A DNA stretch of 64,000 nt from JBCBDX01 sp039822005 (GCA_039822005.1 JBCBMZ010000004.1:347259-411258); one strand, 5' to 3'; positions 45,371-55,039 are shown, counted from the first letter of the stretch. A program made the numbers and translations. Notes: generated from the letters alone by a model not told the origin.

Positions 45371-46696
45371 TCAAATCGGCTTGACCGCGGTTTCAATCGC
45401 AACACTCAACTTATCAACCAGTTCATCAATGTGCTGATCATTGATGATGAAAGGCGGCGCGAGAAGTACATGGTCGCCGCTTTGCCCGTCGATCGTTCCT
45501 TGCATCGGGTAACACATCAACCCTGCATCCATGGCAGCGGCCTTTAACCTTGGTGCAACCATTTGCGTCCGATCAAACGGGGTTTTCCGCTCACGATCAT
45601 GAACCAATTCAAGACCCATAAAGAGCCCACGTCCCCGAATGTCGCCCACATGGACATGCGCGCCAAACCGGTTTTCCAGCGCATGGCGCAGTACCGCACC
45701 TTGACGCGCACACGCGTCCACCAACCCCCCATCGGTGAGTTTCGTTGTGACGGCTAGCGCGGCAGCCGCAGCAACAGGATGTCCCAGATAGGTATGCCCG
45801 TGTTGAAAAAATCCGGTACCATCCACGATCGTTTCGTAGATTTTTTCTGTGCACATCATGGCGCCAATGGGTTGGTAACCCGCACCCAACCCCTTCGCGA
45901 TTGCGCAGATGTCAGGCTTCACGTCATCTTGTTCGCAGGCAAAAAAGCTGCCCGTTCGACCCATGCCGCACATCACTTCGTCCAAAATCAATAGAACGCC
46001 ATAGCGGTCACAAATTGCTCGGATATGCATGAAATATCCTGCCACCGCCGGAACCGCTCCTGCGGTGGCACCAACGACAGGCTCAGCGACAAAGGCCATG
46101 ACATTTTGCGCGCCAACGCGTTCAATTTCCAGTTCCAACTCTCCGGCAGAGCGCGCGGCAAATTGCTCGAGCGTTTCACCCTCCACACGTTCGCGATATT
46201 CATAGCAAGGCGAGATATGGCTTACGTCAATGAGTAATGGATCAAACTGTGCGCGACGCCATTGATTACCGCCGGTTGCAAGCGCACCGAGTGTGTTACC
46301 GTGATAACTCTGGCGCCGGGCGATAATATGATTGCGCTGCGGTTCGCCACGCTCAACATGATATTGCCGCGCCAATTTGATCGCCGCTTCCATGGCTTCA
46401 GAGCCACCCGACACTAAATAAACCCGTGACAAATCGGGGGCGTGCAAAACCAGCTTGTCTGCCAACCGCTCGGCGACGTCAGTTGTAAAAAATCCGGTAT
46501 GGGCAAATTCAAGCTGTTCCAGCTGCGTACGCGTGGCGGCAACCACATCCCTGTCACCATGCCCCAAACATGAGACGGCCGCACCGCCCGATGCATCAAG
46601 GTAGCGTTTTCCGTCTCCGTCTATAAGGTAGACACCATCACCTAGCACCGCTTCCGGGTAAGACTGGCGCGGATTGCGGTGAAAAAGATGACCCAT
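45371..46696 (-). CDS. Class III aminotransferase
   Basis: 441 residues. YLDASGGAAVSCLGHGD, SGGSEAMEAAIKLARQYH, LLILDEVMCGMGRTG and AIAKGLGAGYQPIGAMM with the PLP lysine mark fold-type I class III enzymes such as omega-amino acid:pyruvate or GABA/beta-alanine transaminases. ATG at 46696 has GGAG ten bases upstream. Substrate unknown; adjacency to a TAXI-TRAP operon hints at an imported amino compound. Confidence 0.92.
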   Translation of the reverse strand: MGHLFHRNPRQSYPEAVLGDGVYLIDGDGKRYLDASGGAAVSCLGHGDRDVVAATRTQLEQLEFAHTGFFTTDVAERLADKLVLHAPDLSRVYLVSGGSEAMEAAIKLARQYHVERGEPQRNHIIARRQSYHGNTLGALATGGNQWRRAQFDPLLIDVSHISPCYEYRERVEGETLEQFAARSAGELELEIERVGAQNVMAFVAEPVVGATAGAVPAVAGYFMHIRAICDRYGVLLILDEVMCGMGRTGSFFACEQDDVKPDICAIAKGLGAGYQPIGAMMCTEKIYETIVDGTGFFQHGHTYLGHPVAAAAALAVTTKLTDGGLVDACARQGAVLRHALENRFGAHVHVGDIRGRGLFMGLELVHDRERKTPFDRTQMVAPRLKAAAMDAGLMCYPMQGTIDGQSGDHVLLAPPFIINDQHIDELVDKLSVAIETAVKPI

Positions 46697-47070
46697 GATG
46701 CATGCGCTCCAAACGAGCGGACACAAACATATCGATCTCCGGTTGACAATATCCGGGTCTGATGGAACGCTTGATGCTTACACGCTGGAGGTCTGGTGAG
46801 CATCGCTCTACAAGCTCGAAAAGCATTGGTGGATACGCCATCTTATTCGCATATGCGTCGACAGGCCGACGCTCTGCATGAGAATGCCAACTCACAGCTA
46901 CCCTTTTCTGGAATTTCTTCCCGCCCCGCTTCGAAAACATGCCATGCCTGAGCAAATTCACCCAATTGATGGCTGGGGCAACGCGAAAGAAGACGATCGG
47001 GAAGAATGCGGTGCGCTTGAACAAGCCTCACCTTTTTTGAAACGCAATATTTTGAGCCAGGGAGAATGAT
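46697..47070 (+). other. Intergenic region upstream of the TAXI operon
   Basis: 374 bases between divergent genes. TTGACA is at 46743-46748 but no clear -10 follows. A short reading frame from GTG 46796 to TGA 46951 (51 residues) has GGAGG upstream but no recognisable content. No inverted repeat of note. It probably carries the TAXI operon promoter. Confidence 0.4.
46796..46951 (+). CDS. Possible small ORF, 51 residues
   Basis: GTG start with GGAGG five bases upstream. The product (MSIALQARKALVDTPSY ... ASKTCHA) is basic and has no hydrophobic segment. Not recognised. It may be a leader peptide or a chance frame. Confidence 0.25.
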   Translation: MSIALQARKALVDTPSYSHMRRQADALHENANSQLPFSGISSRPASKTCHA

Positions 47071-48036
47071 ATGCTCAAGACTTTGAAGACGACACTCGCA
47101 TGCAGCGCTTTAGCGGTAATGACCGCCACAAGTGTCATGGCAGAGGAATTTATCACCATCGGCACCGGTGGCGTTACCGGCGTTTACTACCCAACGGGCG
47201 GTGCGATCTGCCGCCTGGTCAACAAAGGCCGCAAGGAACATGGCATCCGCTGCTCAGTGGAATCCACGGGTGGTTCTGTGTATAACATCAACACCATCCG
47301 CGCAGGCGAATTGGAATTTGGTGTTGCCCAGTCTGACTGGCAGTACCATGCGTACAACGGCTCCTCACGCTTTGAAGAAGCAGGCGCGTTTGAAGGACTT
47401 CGTGCCGTCTTCTCGGTGCATCCGGAGCCGTTCACCGTTGTCGCGCGCGCAGATTCAGGCATCACCAGCTTTGACGACCTCAAAGGCAAGCGTGTCAACA
47501 TCGGCAATCCGGGTTCAGGCCAACGCGGCACGATGGAAGTACTTCTCGAAGCCAAAGGCTGGTCGACCGATGACTTCGCATTGGCCACAGAGCTGAAAGC
47601 AGCCGAGCAGTCAGCAGCGCTTTGCGATAACCAGATCGACGCCATGGTCTACACTGTTGGCCATCCATCAGGTTCCATTCAGGAAGCAACAACAGCCTGT
47701 GATTCCGTACTTGTGACTGTCGGTGGTGAAGCTGTTGAAGGACTGATAGCTGACAATTCATTCTATCGCTCAGCTACCATCCCAGGTGGCATGTATCGCG
47801 GATCAGATGAAGACACCATGACGTTCGGCGTCGGCGCTACCTTCGTCACATCGGCCGATGTTTCCGAAGATGCGGTATATGCGGTTGTTTCGGGCGTCTT
47901 TGAAAACTTCGAAGACTTCAAGAAACTACACCCGGCGTTTGCGAACCTAAACGCAGAAGAGATGATTGCTGACGGCCTCTCTGCACCGCTGCATCTGGGC
48001 GCGGAAAAATACTACAAAGAAAAAGGTTGGATGTAA
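47071..48036 (+). CDS. TAXI-family TRAP substrate-binding protein
   Basis: 321 residues with a signal peptide ending near SVMAEE. TIGTGGVTGVYYPTGGAICR at the mature N-terminus, VESTGGSVYNINTIRAGEL, FGVAQSDWQYHAYNG, GNPGSGQRGTMEVLL and YTVGHPSGSIQEATTACDS are typical of the TAXI solute-binding proteins. It binds a probable amino acid or carboxylate in the periplasm. CAGGGAG lies before the ATG. The fused permease follows 97 bases on, past a terminator-like hairpin that may attenuate. Confidence 0.93.
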   Translation: MLKTLKTTLACSALAVMTATSVMAEEFITIGTGGVTGVYYPTGGAICRLVNKGRKEHGIRCSVESTGGSVYNINTIRAGELEFGVAQSDWQYHAYNGSSRFEEAGAFEGLRAVFSVHPEPFTVVARADSGITSFDDLKGKRVNIGNPGSGQRGTMEVLLEAKGWSTDDFALATELKAAEQSAALCDNQIDAMVYTVGHPSGSIQEATTACDSVLVTVGGEAVEGLIADNSFYRSATIPGGMYRGSDEDTMTFGVGATFVTSADVSEDAVYAVVSGVFENFEDFKKLHPAFANLNAEEMIADGLSAPLHLGAEKYYKEKGWM

Positions 48037-48049
48037 TCCACACCATTGC

Positions 48050-48082
48050 AGGGCGGGGTGTGCGAACACCCCGCCCTTTTTG
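48050..48082 (+). terminator. Hairpin with T run between binding protein and permease
   Basis: Stem GGGCGGGGTGT / ACACCCCGCCC with a short GCGA loop, then TTTTT. Strong; may lower permease transcription relative to the binding protein. Confidence 0.85.
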
Positions 48083-48133
48083 CCTCTATGGCAATGGTTG
48101 AAAGACCGTTTTTAATCGACCGGGAGAGGGAAT

Positions 48134-50743
48134 ATGTCGGACAATGGACGCGCGCTAAGCGAAGAAGAACTCCAGGAACTCGTCGCATCGACGGATGCAG
48201 GTGCCCGTAATCCGGCTGGTGCTGTCGGTATTTTTCTCGCCGCCACCGCACTGATCTGGTCGCTGTTCCAAGTGCTGTTGGCCTCACCATTGGCCAACCT
48301 TTTGCTTCCGGGAGACATCATCAACAATTCCCGGCAAATCCATTTGGCGTTCGCGATCTTCTTGGCCTTCATGGCCTACCCGGCACTCAAATCTAGCCCT
48401 CGCAGTCACATCCCAATGCAGGATTGGGTCTTCGGTATTCTGGCCGCATTTATCGCGCTCTACGGCTTTTTCTTCTATGATAAAATCGTGGCTTCCGGTG
48501 GGCTCGCTGACGACACGGACAAGTGGTTTGCATTGGTGGGTTTGATTTTGCTTTTTGAAGCAGCGCGCCGTGCGCTCGGCCCGGCCATGGCGATCATCGC
48601 AACCATCTTCCTGGCTTACGTCTTTTTTGGTTCGTCCACTTGGGTACCGGAAGTGATACGCTGGAAAGGCGCATCGCTCACCAAGGCGATGAGCCACATG
48701 TGGATCACGTCAGAAGGCGTGTTCGGGATCGCGCTCGGCGTCTCCACGAAATTTGTGTTCCTCTTTGTCCTTTTCGGCGCGCTACTCGATAAGGCCGGCG
48801 CCGGCAACTATTTCATCAAGATGGCTTTTGGTGCGCTCGGTCACTTGAAAGGCGGGCCGGCGAAAGCTGCCGTTGTGGGCTCTGCGGCCACCGGCCTCAT
48901 CTCCGGCTCGTCGATCGCCAACGTGGTCACAACCGGCACCTTCACCATTCCGCTGATGAAGCGCGTCGGCTTCTCCTCAGAAAAGGCCGGGTCGGTCGAA
49001 GTGGCCTCATCGGTAAACGGGCAAATCATGCCACCGGTGATGGGCGCTGCAGCCTTCTTGATGGTCGAATATGTGGGCATCTCTTACGTGGAGGTCATCA
49101 CCCACGCCTTCCTGCCAGCCGCCATCTCTTATATCGCTTTGGTTTACATCGTGCACCTTGAAGCGGTGAAGCAGAATATGCCAACCCTTGGCAACAAGGT
49201 TACGTCTGTCGGCAAGACAGTCGCCGGCATGGCCGCATTCTTCGTCGGCTTTGCAGCACTTTGCTACGGCATCCAGTATCCAATTGGCTGGGTGACATCA
49301 CTTGTGCCACAAGGAGCTGGATGGGTGCTCGCTGTCTGCGTTTTCCTTGCCTATGTCGGATTACTTTGGTTGGCCGCACAAACCGATGATCTGCACCCCG
49401 ATGATCCAAACGCTGAAGTGGTCGAACTGCCTGAAGTGTCCGAGATTTACAAAACCGGCCTCTATTATCTGCTGCCGATTATCGTTTTGGTTTACTTCCT
49501 GATGATTGAGCAGAAATCGCCGGGCCTCTCCGCCTTCTGGGCCACTGCTTTAATGTTCGTCATTCTGCTCACCCAGCGACCGCTGAAAGCCATTTTCCGC
49601 GGCGAGAGCGACACTGCCAATGCATTTGTCGCAGGCGTAGGAGATCTTGGTGATGGGCTGATTTCGGGCGCGCGTAACATGATCGGCATCGGCCTTGCGA
49701 CGGCCACTGCGGGCGTCATTGTCGGCACGGTGACGCTAACAGGGGTTGGCCAGGTTATGGCTGATTTGGTCGAGTTCCTCTCAGGAGGGAACCTCATCAT
49801 GATGCTCGTCATGGTCGGCCTCCTGTCCCTCGTGCTCGGCATGGGTCTGCCGACTACAGCGAACTACATCGTTGTCTCTTCGCTCATGGCCGGCGTTGTG
49901 GTGGAATTGGGTGCCCAGTCAGGACTGATCGTCCCGCTGATCGCAGTCCACCTTTTCGTGTTCTATTTCGGGATCATGGCGGACGTCACACCGCCGGTGG
50001 GACTGGCAAGTTTTGCCGCTGCCGCAGTATCAGGTGGCGATGCAATCAGGACAGGCGTGATTGCCTTCTTCTATTCGCTGCGCACCATCGCGCTGCCGTT
50101 CTTCTTCATCTTCAACACCGATCTTCTCCTGATAGATGTCACTTGGTTCGAGGGCATCACCGTCGCCATTGTCGCGACAATCGCGATTTTGATCTTCACC
50201 GCAGGTACAATGGGCTGGTTCGTCACAAGAAGCCGGATCTGGGAGAGTGTCGCTTTGGTTTTGATTGCTTTCGCGCTGTTCCGTCCGGGCTTCTTCATGG
50301 ATCATATTCAGCCGCCCTTTGAATTCATTGAACCGGCTGCCCTGTCACAAGCGATCGGCGATGCGCAGGCCGGCAGCGAGTTGCGTATGGTGGTAAGTGG
50401 ACCGGACTTTGATACGGGCGAAGTCAAGGAGACAACCTTGGTCTTGCCAGTTGGGGAGGAAGATGGCGGAGACGCGCGACTTCAGGCGCTCGGTCTGACG
50501 CTTCTGGACGAGGATGGGCTGACCAAACTCGATGAGCCCTTCCCCGGAACGCCTTACTTTGAAACGATGAGCGGATTTGATTTCTATGCCGACGATCCCG
50601 TTCAGATCACCAATGTGAAAGCTGAAGCGGATCAAATGCCCAAAGAACTGATTTTTATACCAGCGCTCTTGATACTGGGTTTGATTGCGTTTCTACAAAA
50701 ATCCCGTGCGGCACGCACAATTGGTGAGGAGGCCTTGGCATGA
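48134..50743 (+). CDS. TAXI-type TRAP fused permease (4TM/12TM)
   Basis: 869 residues combining a DctQ-like N-terminal part and a DctM-like large part. GGPAKAAVVGSAATGLISGS and ANVVTTGTFTIPLMKR, then SSVNGQIMPPVMGAAAFLMV are the DctM core motifs; LGMGLPTTANYIVVSSLMAG and DVTPPVGLASFAAAAVSGG follow. A C-terminal soluble region of about 130 residues precedes a final short helix (FIPALLILGLIAFL). It works with the binding protein at 47071. GGGAGAGGG upstream of the ATG. Confidence 0.95.
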   Translation: MSDNGRALSEEELQELVASTDAGARNPAGAVGIFLAATALIWSLFQVLLASPLANLLLPGDIINNSRQIHLAFAIFLAFMAYPALKSSPRSHIPMQDWVFGILAAFIALYGFFFYDKIVASGGLADDTDKWFALVGLILLFEAARRALGPAMAIIATIFLAYVFFGSSTWVPEVIRWKGASLTKAMSHMWITSEGVFGIALGVSTKFVFLFVLFGALLDKAGAGNYFIKMAFGALGHLKGGPAKAAVVGSAATGLISGSSIANVVTTGTFTIPLMKRVGFSSEKAGSVEVASSVNGQIMPPVMGAAAFLMVEYVGISYVEVITHAFLPAAISYIALVYIVHLEAVKQNMPTLGNKVTSVGKTVAGMAAFFVGFAALCYGIQYPIGWVTSLVPQGAGWVLAVCVFLAYVGLLWLAAQTDDLHPDDPNAEVVELPEVSEIYKTGLYYLLPIIVLVYFLMIEQKSPGLSAFWATALMFVILLTQRPLKAIFRGESDTANAFVAGVGDLGDGLISGARNMIGIGLATATAGVIVGTVTLTGVGQVMADLVEFLSGGNLIMMLVMVGLLSLVLGMGLPTTANYIVVSSLMAGVVVELGAQSGLIVPLIAVHLFVFYFGIMADVTPPVGLASFAAAAVSGGDAIRTGVIAFFYSLRTIALPFFFIFNTDLLLIDVTWFEGITVAIVATIAILIFTAGTMGWFVTRSRIWESVALVLIAFALFRPGFFMDHIQPPFEFIEPAALSQAIGDAQAGSELRMVVSGPDFDTGEVKETTLVLPVGEEDGGDARLQALGLTLLDEDGLTKLDEPFPGTPYFETMSGFDFYADDPVQITNVKAEADQMPKELIFIPALLILGLIAFLQKSRAARTIGEEALA

Positions 50744-51174
50744 TCAAATCGATTCTCTGCCCCATTGATGTGAGCGAGCCGCAAGAGAACCGTCCACTGT
50801 TGGAAGCTGCATCACAATTAGCCGATCTTCATGGAGCCAAACTCCAGGTGATGACCGTAGTCCCGGACTACGGAATGAGTGTGGTGGGCCAGTTCTTTGA
50901 TAAGGACCATCACGACAAGGCAATTGAGCATGCCCAACAATTGCTGCACCAAATTGTGCAGGAGGTGCTTGGCAGTAAGGCCGATGACGCGGCCAACCAT
51001 CTGGTTGCAACGGGCAATGCCTATGAGAAAATCCTTGAAGTCGCCGACACGGTGGACGCTGATCTGATCGTGATCGGCGCCCACAAGCCTGATTTCAAAG
51101 ACTATCTTCTGGGACCGAACGCGGCACGGGTGGTACGTCACTCAAAATGTTCGGTTTATGTGGTGCGCGAATAG
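50740..51174 (+). CDS. Universal stress protein UspA
   Basis: 144 residues. SILCPIDVSEPQENRPLLE at the start and IVIGAHKPDFKDYLLGPNAARVV, with the G-x2-G-x9-G nucleotide loop region and a final CSVYVVRE. UspA proteins bind ATP and often sit at the end of TAXI-TRAP operons, tuning transport. The ATG overlaps the permease stop by four bases. Confidence 0.93.
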   Translation: MIKSILCPIDVSEPQENRPLLEAASQLADLHGAKLQVMTVVPDYGMSVVGQFFDKDHHDKAIEHAQQLLHQIVQEVLGSKADDAANHLVATGNAYEKILEVADTVDADLIVIGAHKPDFKDYLLGPNAARVVRHSKCSVYVVRE

Positions 51175-51183
51175 GCGCACGTG

Positions 51184-52683
51184 TCACCCCAAGGTCGGCA
51201 TGACGAACTCCGGGTCGCTGCGCACACCGGTCGGCCAACGGGTCGTGATGGTCTTCATACGAGTGTAGAACCGAACGCCTTCCGGCCCATGCATGTGATG
51301 GTCGCCAAAAAGGGAAGCCTTCCAACCACCAAATGAGTGAAATGCCATAGGCACGGGAATGGGCACATTGACGCCCACCATACCCACTTCAATCTCATTG
51401 GCGAATGTGCGTGCCGCATCGCCGTCGCGGGTGAAGACAGCCACACCATTGGCATAGTCATGCGCGTGGATCAGATCGACAGCCTCGGCGTAATCCTTGC
51501 GGCGTACGACAGAGAGAACTGGCCCAAAAATCTCTTCTTTCCAAACACTCATGTCGGGGGTCACTTCGTCGATCAGTGTTGGCCCAACGAAGAAGCCATC
51601 CTCATAGCCTTGCGGGCCTTTAAAACCGCGCCCGTCAACGACGACTTTCGCACCTTCCGCTTCGCCCTTGTCGATCAGGCCCAAGATCTTTTCTTGCGCA
51701 GCTTTGGTCACAACTGGGCCCATCTCAGACGCGCGATCCGCTGCAGGACCGACTTTCAGCGCTTCAATCTTGGGCACCAACCGCTCAACCAACGCATCGG
51801 CAACCTGATCGGTCACTGGAACCGCAACAGAAATCGCCATGCATCGTTCACCCGCCGAGCCATACGCCGCGCCCATCAAGGCATTTGCCGCCATGTCCAG
51901 ATCAGCATCGGGTAAAATAACCATGTGGTTTTTCGCGCCGCCAAGCGCCTGCACACGCTTTCCATTCGCCGTTCCAGTTTCGTAAATGTATTTGGCAATA
52001 GGGGTCGATCCGACAAAACTGACAGCTTTGACATCGCGATGGGCGAGCAAGGCGTCCACCGCCTCTTTGTCTCCGTGAACCACATTGAAGACACCAGCAG
52101 GCAAGCCGGCTTCTGCCAGCCATTCGCCGATCAAGAGTGAGGGAGAAGGGTCGCGTTCGCTGGGCTTCAAGATGAAGGTGTTGCCACACGCCAACGCCAC
52201 CGGAAACATCCACATAGGCACCATGGCTGGAAAATTGAACGGGGTGATGCCCGCAACAACGCCAAGCGGTTGGCGAACCGAATGGCTGTCAACATTGGTG
52301 CCGACATTTTCGGTGAATTCACCCTTGAGAAGTTGCGGCGCACCCACGGCAAATTCGACCACTTCCAAGCCGCGCGTCACTTCACCGAGCGCGTCATCAT
52401 GCGTCTTCCCATGCTCTGCAGAAATCGCTTCAGCAAGTTGCTCACCACGCTCCCAAAGGATCATCTTGAAACAATCAAGGATCCGCGCGCGACGCAATGG
52501 CGGCATAGCAGCCCAAGCGGGCCAGGCCGCCTTGGCGGAAGCAACCGCAGCGTCAACTTCTGATGCAGAGGCAAGTGCCACCGTCTTTTCAGGCTGGCCC
52601 GTGGCGGGGTTGAATACCGGTTGGCTGCGGCCAGACGTGCCCTGCACATGTGCGTTGTCGATGAAATGAGCGATTTCGGTCAT
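51184..52683 (-). CDS. mmsA: Methylmalonate-semialdehyde dehydrogenase (CoA-acylating)
   Basis: 499 residues. ALDH fold with TPFNFPAMVPMWMFPVALAC, ALGGAKNHMVILPDADLD and SAGERCMAIS with the catalytic Cys. GGAKNH replaces the usual ALDH glutamate base, which is the hallmark of the CoA-acylating MmsA/IolA type, producing propionyl-CoA or acetyl-CoA. GGGAGGG precedes the ATG. It works in valine or inositol breakdown; iolB is nearby. Divergent LysR gene is probably its regulator. Confidence 0.95.
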   Translation of the reverse strand: MTEIAHFIDNAHVQGTSGRSQPVFNPATGQPEKTVALASASEVDAAVASAKAAWPAWAAMPPLRRARILDCFKMILWERGEQLAEAISAEHGKTHDDALGEVTRGLEVVEFAVGAPQLLKGEFTENVGTNVDSHSVRQPLGVVAGITPFNFPAMVPMWMFPVALACGNTFILKPSERDPSPSLLIGEWLAEAGLPAGVFNVVHGDKEAVDALLAHRDVKAVSFVGSTPIAKYIYETGTANGKRVQALGGAKNHMVILPDADLDMAANALMGAAYGSAGERCMAISVAVPVTDQVADALVERLVPKIEALKVGPAADRASEMGPVVTKAAQEKILGLIDKGEAEGAKVVVDGRGFKGPQGYEDGFFVGPTLIDEVTPDMSVWKEEIFGPVLSVVRRKDYAEAVDLIHAHDYANGVAVFTRDGDAARTFANEIEVGMVGVNVPIPVPMAFHSFGGWKASLFGDHHMHGPEGVRFYTRMKTITTRWPTGVRSDPEFVMPTLG

Positions 52684-52742
52684 GCTAAGACCCTCCCGTT
52701 ATTAACGAAACTTTCGCTGAAGCGTTTTCAGATATAAAGAGC

Positions 52743-52763
52743 CATAAGTGATAATCAGTTATG
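52743..52763. promoter_or_regulatory. LysR-type operator palindrome
   Basis: A 21-base near-palindrome: CATAA, G, TGAT, A, ATCA, G, TTATG. All pairs match except the two G positions. It lies 14 bases before the LysR start and about 60 from mmsA, the usual place for a divergent autoregulated control site. Confidence 0.45.
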
Positions 52764-52776
52764 CGAAAATGATGCA

Positions 52777-53664
52777 ATGAATTGGAATGATCTTCGATAC
52801 TTCCTGGCTGTCGCACGAGAGGGGCAAATGCTTGGCGCAGCTACGCGGATGGGAGTTAGTCAAACGCGGCTTAGCCGACATATTGCTGCCCTTGAAGAAG
52901 CGCTTGGCGCGCGCCTTTTTGATCGGACAACGCGCGGATCAACGTTGACGGATGACGGCGCAAAGCTGCTGGTAGCAGCGGAACGTGTTGAAGCGGAGGT
53001 TATGGGAGGGTTGGCGACGATCGGCGGTCGTGAATCGGTTGCCGGTACCGTGCGCATCGGCGCGCCTGACGGTTTCGGCGGCGCGTTCCTTGCACCCAGA
53101 CTGCATCGCTTCCGGTCGACCTATCCGGACTTGAGGGTGCAACTCGTCCCTGCGCCGCGCAGCTTTTCATTGTCAGAGCGCGAAGCCGACATCGCGATCA
53201 TGGTGGGGCGGCCGCAAAAGGGCCGCCTTAGAGCTCGCAAGCTGATCGATTATTCGCTCGGCCTTTATGCATCAAAACGCTACCTGGAAAACCAGGGATA
53301 CCCGCAAACTCTCGATGAGGTACTGGCACACACACTGGTCGGATATGTTGAGGATCTCATCTACACGCCAGAGCTCAACTATGCGCGCGAGCTGGTCCGC
53401 GAATGGCGCTCCGACATCGAAATATCAACTGCGATCGGTCAGTTTGAGGCCGTTAAGTCCGGCGTCGGGATCGGTATATGCCACGACTTCATGGCCACAA
53501 GAGACGCCGAATTGATCCGTATCTTCCCAGACCGATGTGTCGTGCGCAGCTACTGGATGGTTTGGCACGAAAACATGCGTGTTGCGCGGCGCGTCCAAGC
53601 TGTCGTGGACACCTTGGACACACTTGTCCGCGAAGATCGCAGCCAGTTCAACTTGACCGCATGA
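52777..53664 (+). CDS. LysR-type transcriptional regulator
   Basis: 295 residues. DLRYFLAVAREGQMLGAATR, SQTRLSRHIAALEEALGARL, FDRTTRGSTLT form the winged helix; the effector domain begins near 90. Divergent from mmsA with the palindrome between, so mmsA control is likely. Two bases separate its stop from the iolB stop. Confidence 0.92.
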   Translation: MNWNDLRYFLAVAREGQMLGAATRMGVSQTRLSRHIAALEEALGARLFDRTTRGSTLTDDGAKLLVAAERVEAEVMGGLATIGGRESVAGTVRIGAPDGFGGAFLAPRLHRFRSTYPDLRVQLVPAPRSFSLSEREADIAIMVGRPQKGRLRARKLIDYSLGLYASKRYLENQGYPQTLDEVLAHTLVGYVEDLIYTPELNYARELVREWRSDIEISTAIGQFEAVKSGVGIGICHDFMATRDAELIRIFPDRCVVRSYWMVWHENMRVARRVQAVVDTLDTLVREDRSQFNLTA

Positions 53665-53666
53665 GG

Positions 53667-54473
53667 TCAGGCATCACGCTCCATGATCCACTTCACTTCG
53701 GGTGCAGCAACAAAGCGCCACTTGCGCAACGGGCCAGCCATGACGTTGAGATAGTACATCTCAAAGCCGTAAGGTGCGCCGCAAGGATGGTGACCGCGCG
53801 GAACCAACACGACATCGCCGTCTCTGACGGCCATCGTCTCATCCAATAGCCCATCATCGGTGTAAACCCGCTGGACTCCAAATCCGCTATTGGGGTTTAG
53901 CCGGTGATAATAGCTCTCCTCCAAATAGGTGATGCGCGGATAGTCATCTTCGTCATGGCGGTGGCTGGGATAAGATGACCAATGACCGGCGGGCGTAAAG
54001 ACTTCAGTGACCAAAAGCGCATCGCAATAGTCCTCATTTTCCATCGCAATGTTGTTGATGTGTCGCGTATTGGTGCCTTTACCCCGTTCCGTCAGCGAAA
54101 TACCGTCTGGCCCAATCCGGCGCGCTTTATGCCCACCTTTTCCCGGCGCAGAGCAGACCGCAATGACGCAATCAGTCTGCGCCACTGCTTCCCACTGCGA
54201 GCCATTGGGCAAATAGAGGCAATGCGGCGGCGTTTTTTCAAAAACATCCATCCGCTCACCGAGCACACCCCAGTCATCATCGCCGCTTGTCAGATGCGCT
54301 TTCCCTTCGACCATCACAATAATGGCTTCACGGTCACCAGTCCGCTCTGCGGCGCGTTCTCCTGCGCGAAGGCGGTAAAGGCCAAAGCCGACATATCGCC
54401 ATCCAGCGTTCGCAGGTGTGATGTCATGGACTTTGCCATGCGCACCGAAAGGCTTCCTCAAAAGATCGGGCAT
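53667..54473 (-). CDS. iolB: 5-deoxy-glucuronate isomerase (IolB)
   Basis: 268 residues. Double-cupin protein with SYPSHRHDEDDYPRITYLEE (metal site), FGVQRVYTDDGLLDETMAV and LVPRGHHPCGAPYGFEMYYL, matching IolB of myo-inositol catabolism. GAGGAG before the ATG at 54473 decides the start. Other iol genes are absent from the window; mmsA and the ABC operon are near. Confidence 0.93.
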   Translation of the reverse strand: MPDLLRKPFGAHGKVHDITPANAGWRYVGFGLYRLRAGERAAERTGDREAIIVMVEGKAHLTSGDDDWGVLGERMDVFEKTPPHCLYLPNGSQWEAVAQTDCVIAVCSAPGKGGHKARRIGPDGISLTERGKGTNTRHINNIAMENEDYCDALLVTEVFTPAGHWSSYPSHRHDEDDYPRITYLEESYYHRLNPNSGFGVQRVYTDDGLLDETMAVRDGDVVLVPRGHHPCGAPYGFEMYYLNVMAGPLRKWRFVAAPEVKWIMERDA

Positions 54474-54621
54474 GCGTTTACTCCTCAACCGATAAGCCGG
54501 GCCATTGTGCGAAAGCTGATGCGGTTCATCAAGGCCCGGCAAACCCATCAAAACACATTGATTTTGACGACCAACAAACCCGGAAGAGGACCTTGCCACT
54601 TTAAAACGCGCTTTTGAGTGA

Positions 54622-54633
54622 AAACTTAAGTTT
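54622..54633. promoter_or_regulatory. Perfect palindrome upstream of iolB
   Basis: AAACTTAAGTTT, 12 bases, lying about 150 bases before the iolB start and 60 bases before the EamA fragment. The CGAAACTT half is also found upstream of mmsA (52706-52713). Tentative operator. Confidence 0.3.
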
Positions 54634-54645
54634 CGGATACAATCT

Positions 54646-54990
54646 TTGATCGGCGAAAAGCTTTCACGATCAGAATTGAAGTTTTTTATCTCGATTATGA
54701 TCGATCTTGGTGTTTTCGTGTGCATCGCGCACGGCGTCTATGTGAACGTCATCAAATATGCTGGCACAATTTTCGCCAGCTTCGCCACTTGTGTTGTCAC
54801 TGTGTCGGGCGTTTTCTGGGGAGTGCTACTCCTCGGTGAGACCCATCCCGCATGGATTTGGCTGTTTCTCGTGACCATGATGATGGCGGTCTATATGGTA
54901 CAGCCCAAGCGGCTGCGCACCGCCAAATCGCAAACAGAAAAAACGTCGGCCATCGAGGTAAAATTCGAGGTTAATCAACCCGCCGAATAG
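54646..54990 (+). pseudogene. Truncated EamA/DMT permease, C-terminal part
   Basis: Only the end of a ten-span drug/metabolite exporter remains: VYVNVIKYAGTIFASFATCV and GVFWGVLLLGETHPAWIWLF. A whole EamA protein has about 300 residues; here about 100 are left, with no earlier spans upstream. A reading frame is open but function is unlikely. Confidence 0.6.
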
Positions 54991-55039
54991 ACCGCGAAGT
55001 TCAGGTTCTCCCCGCACCGGCGCATTGCGAGGTCGCCAC

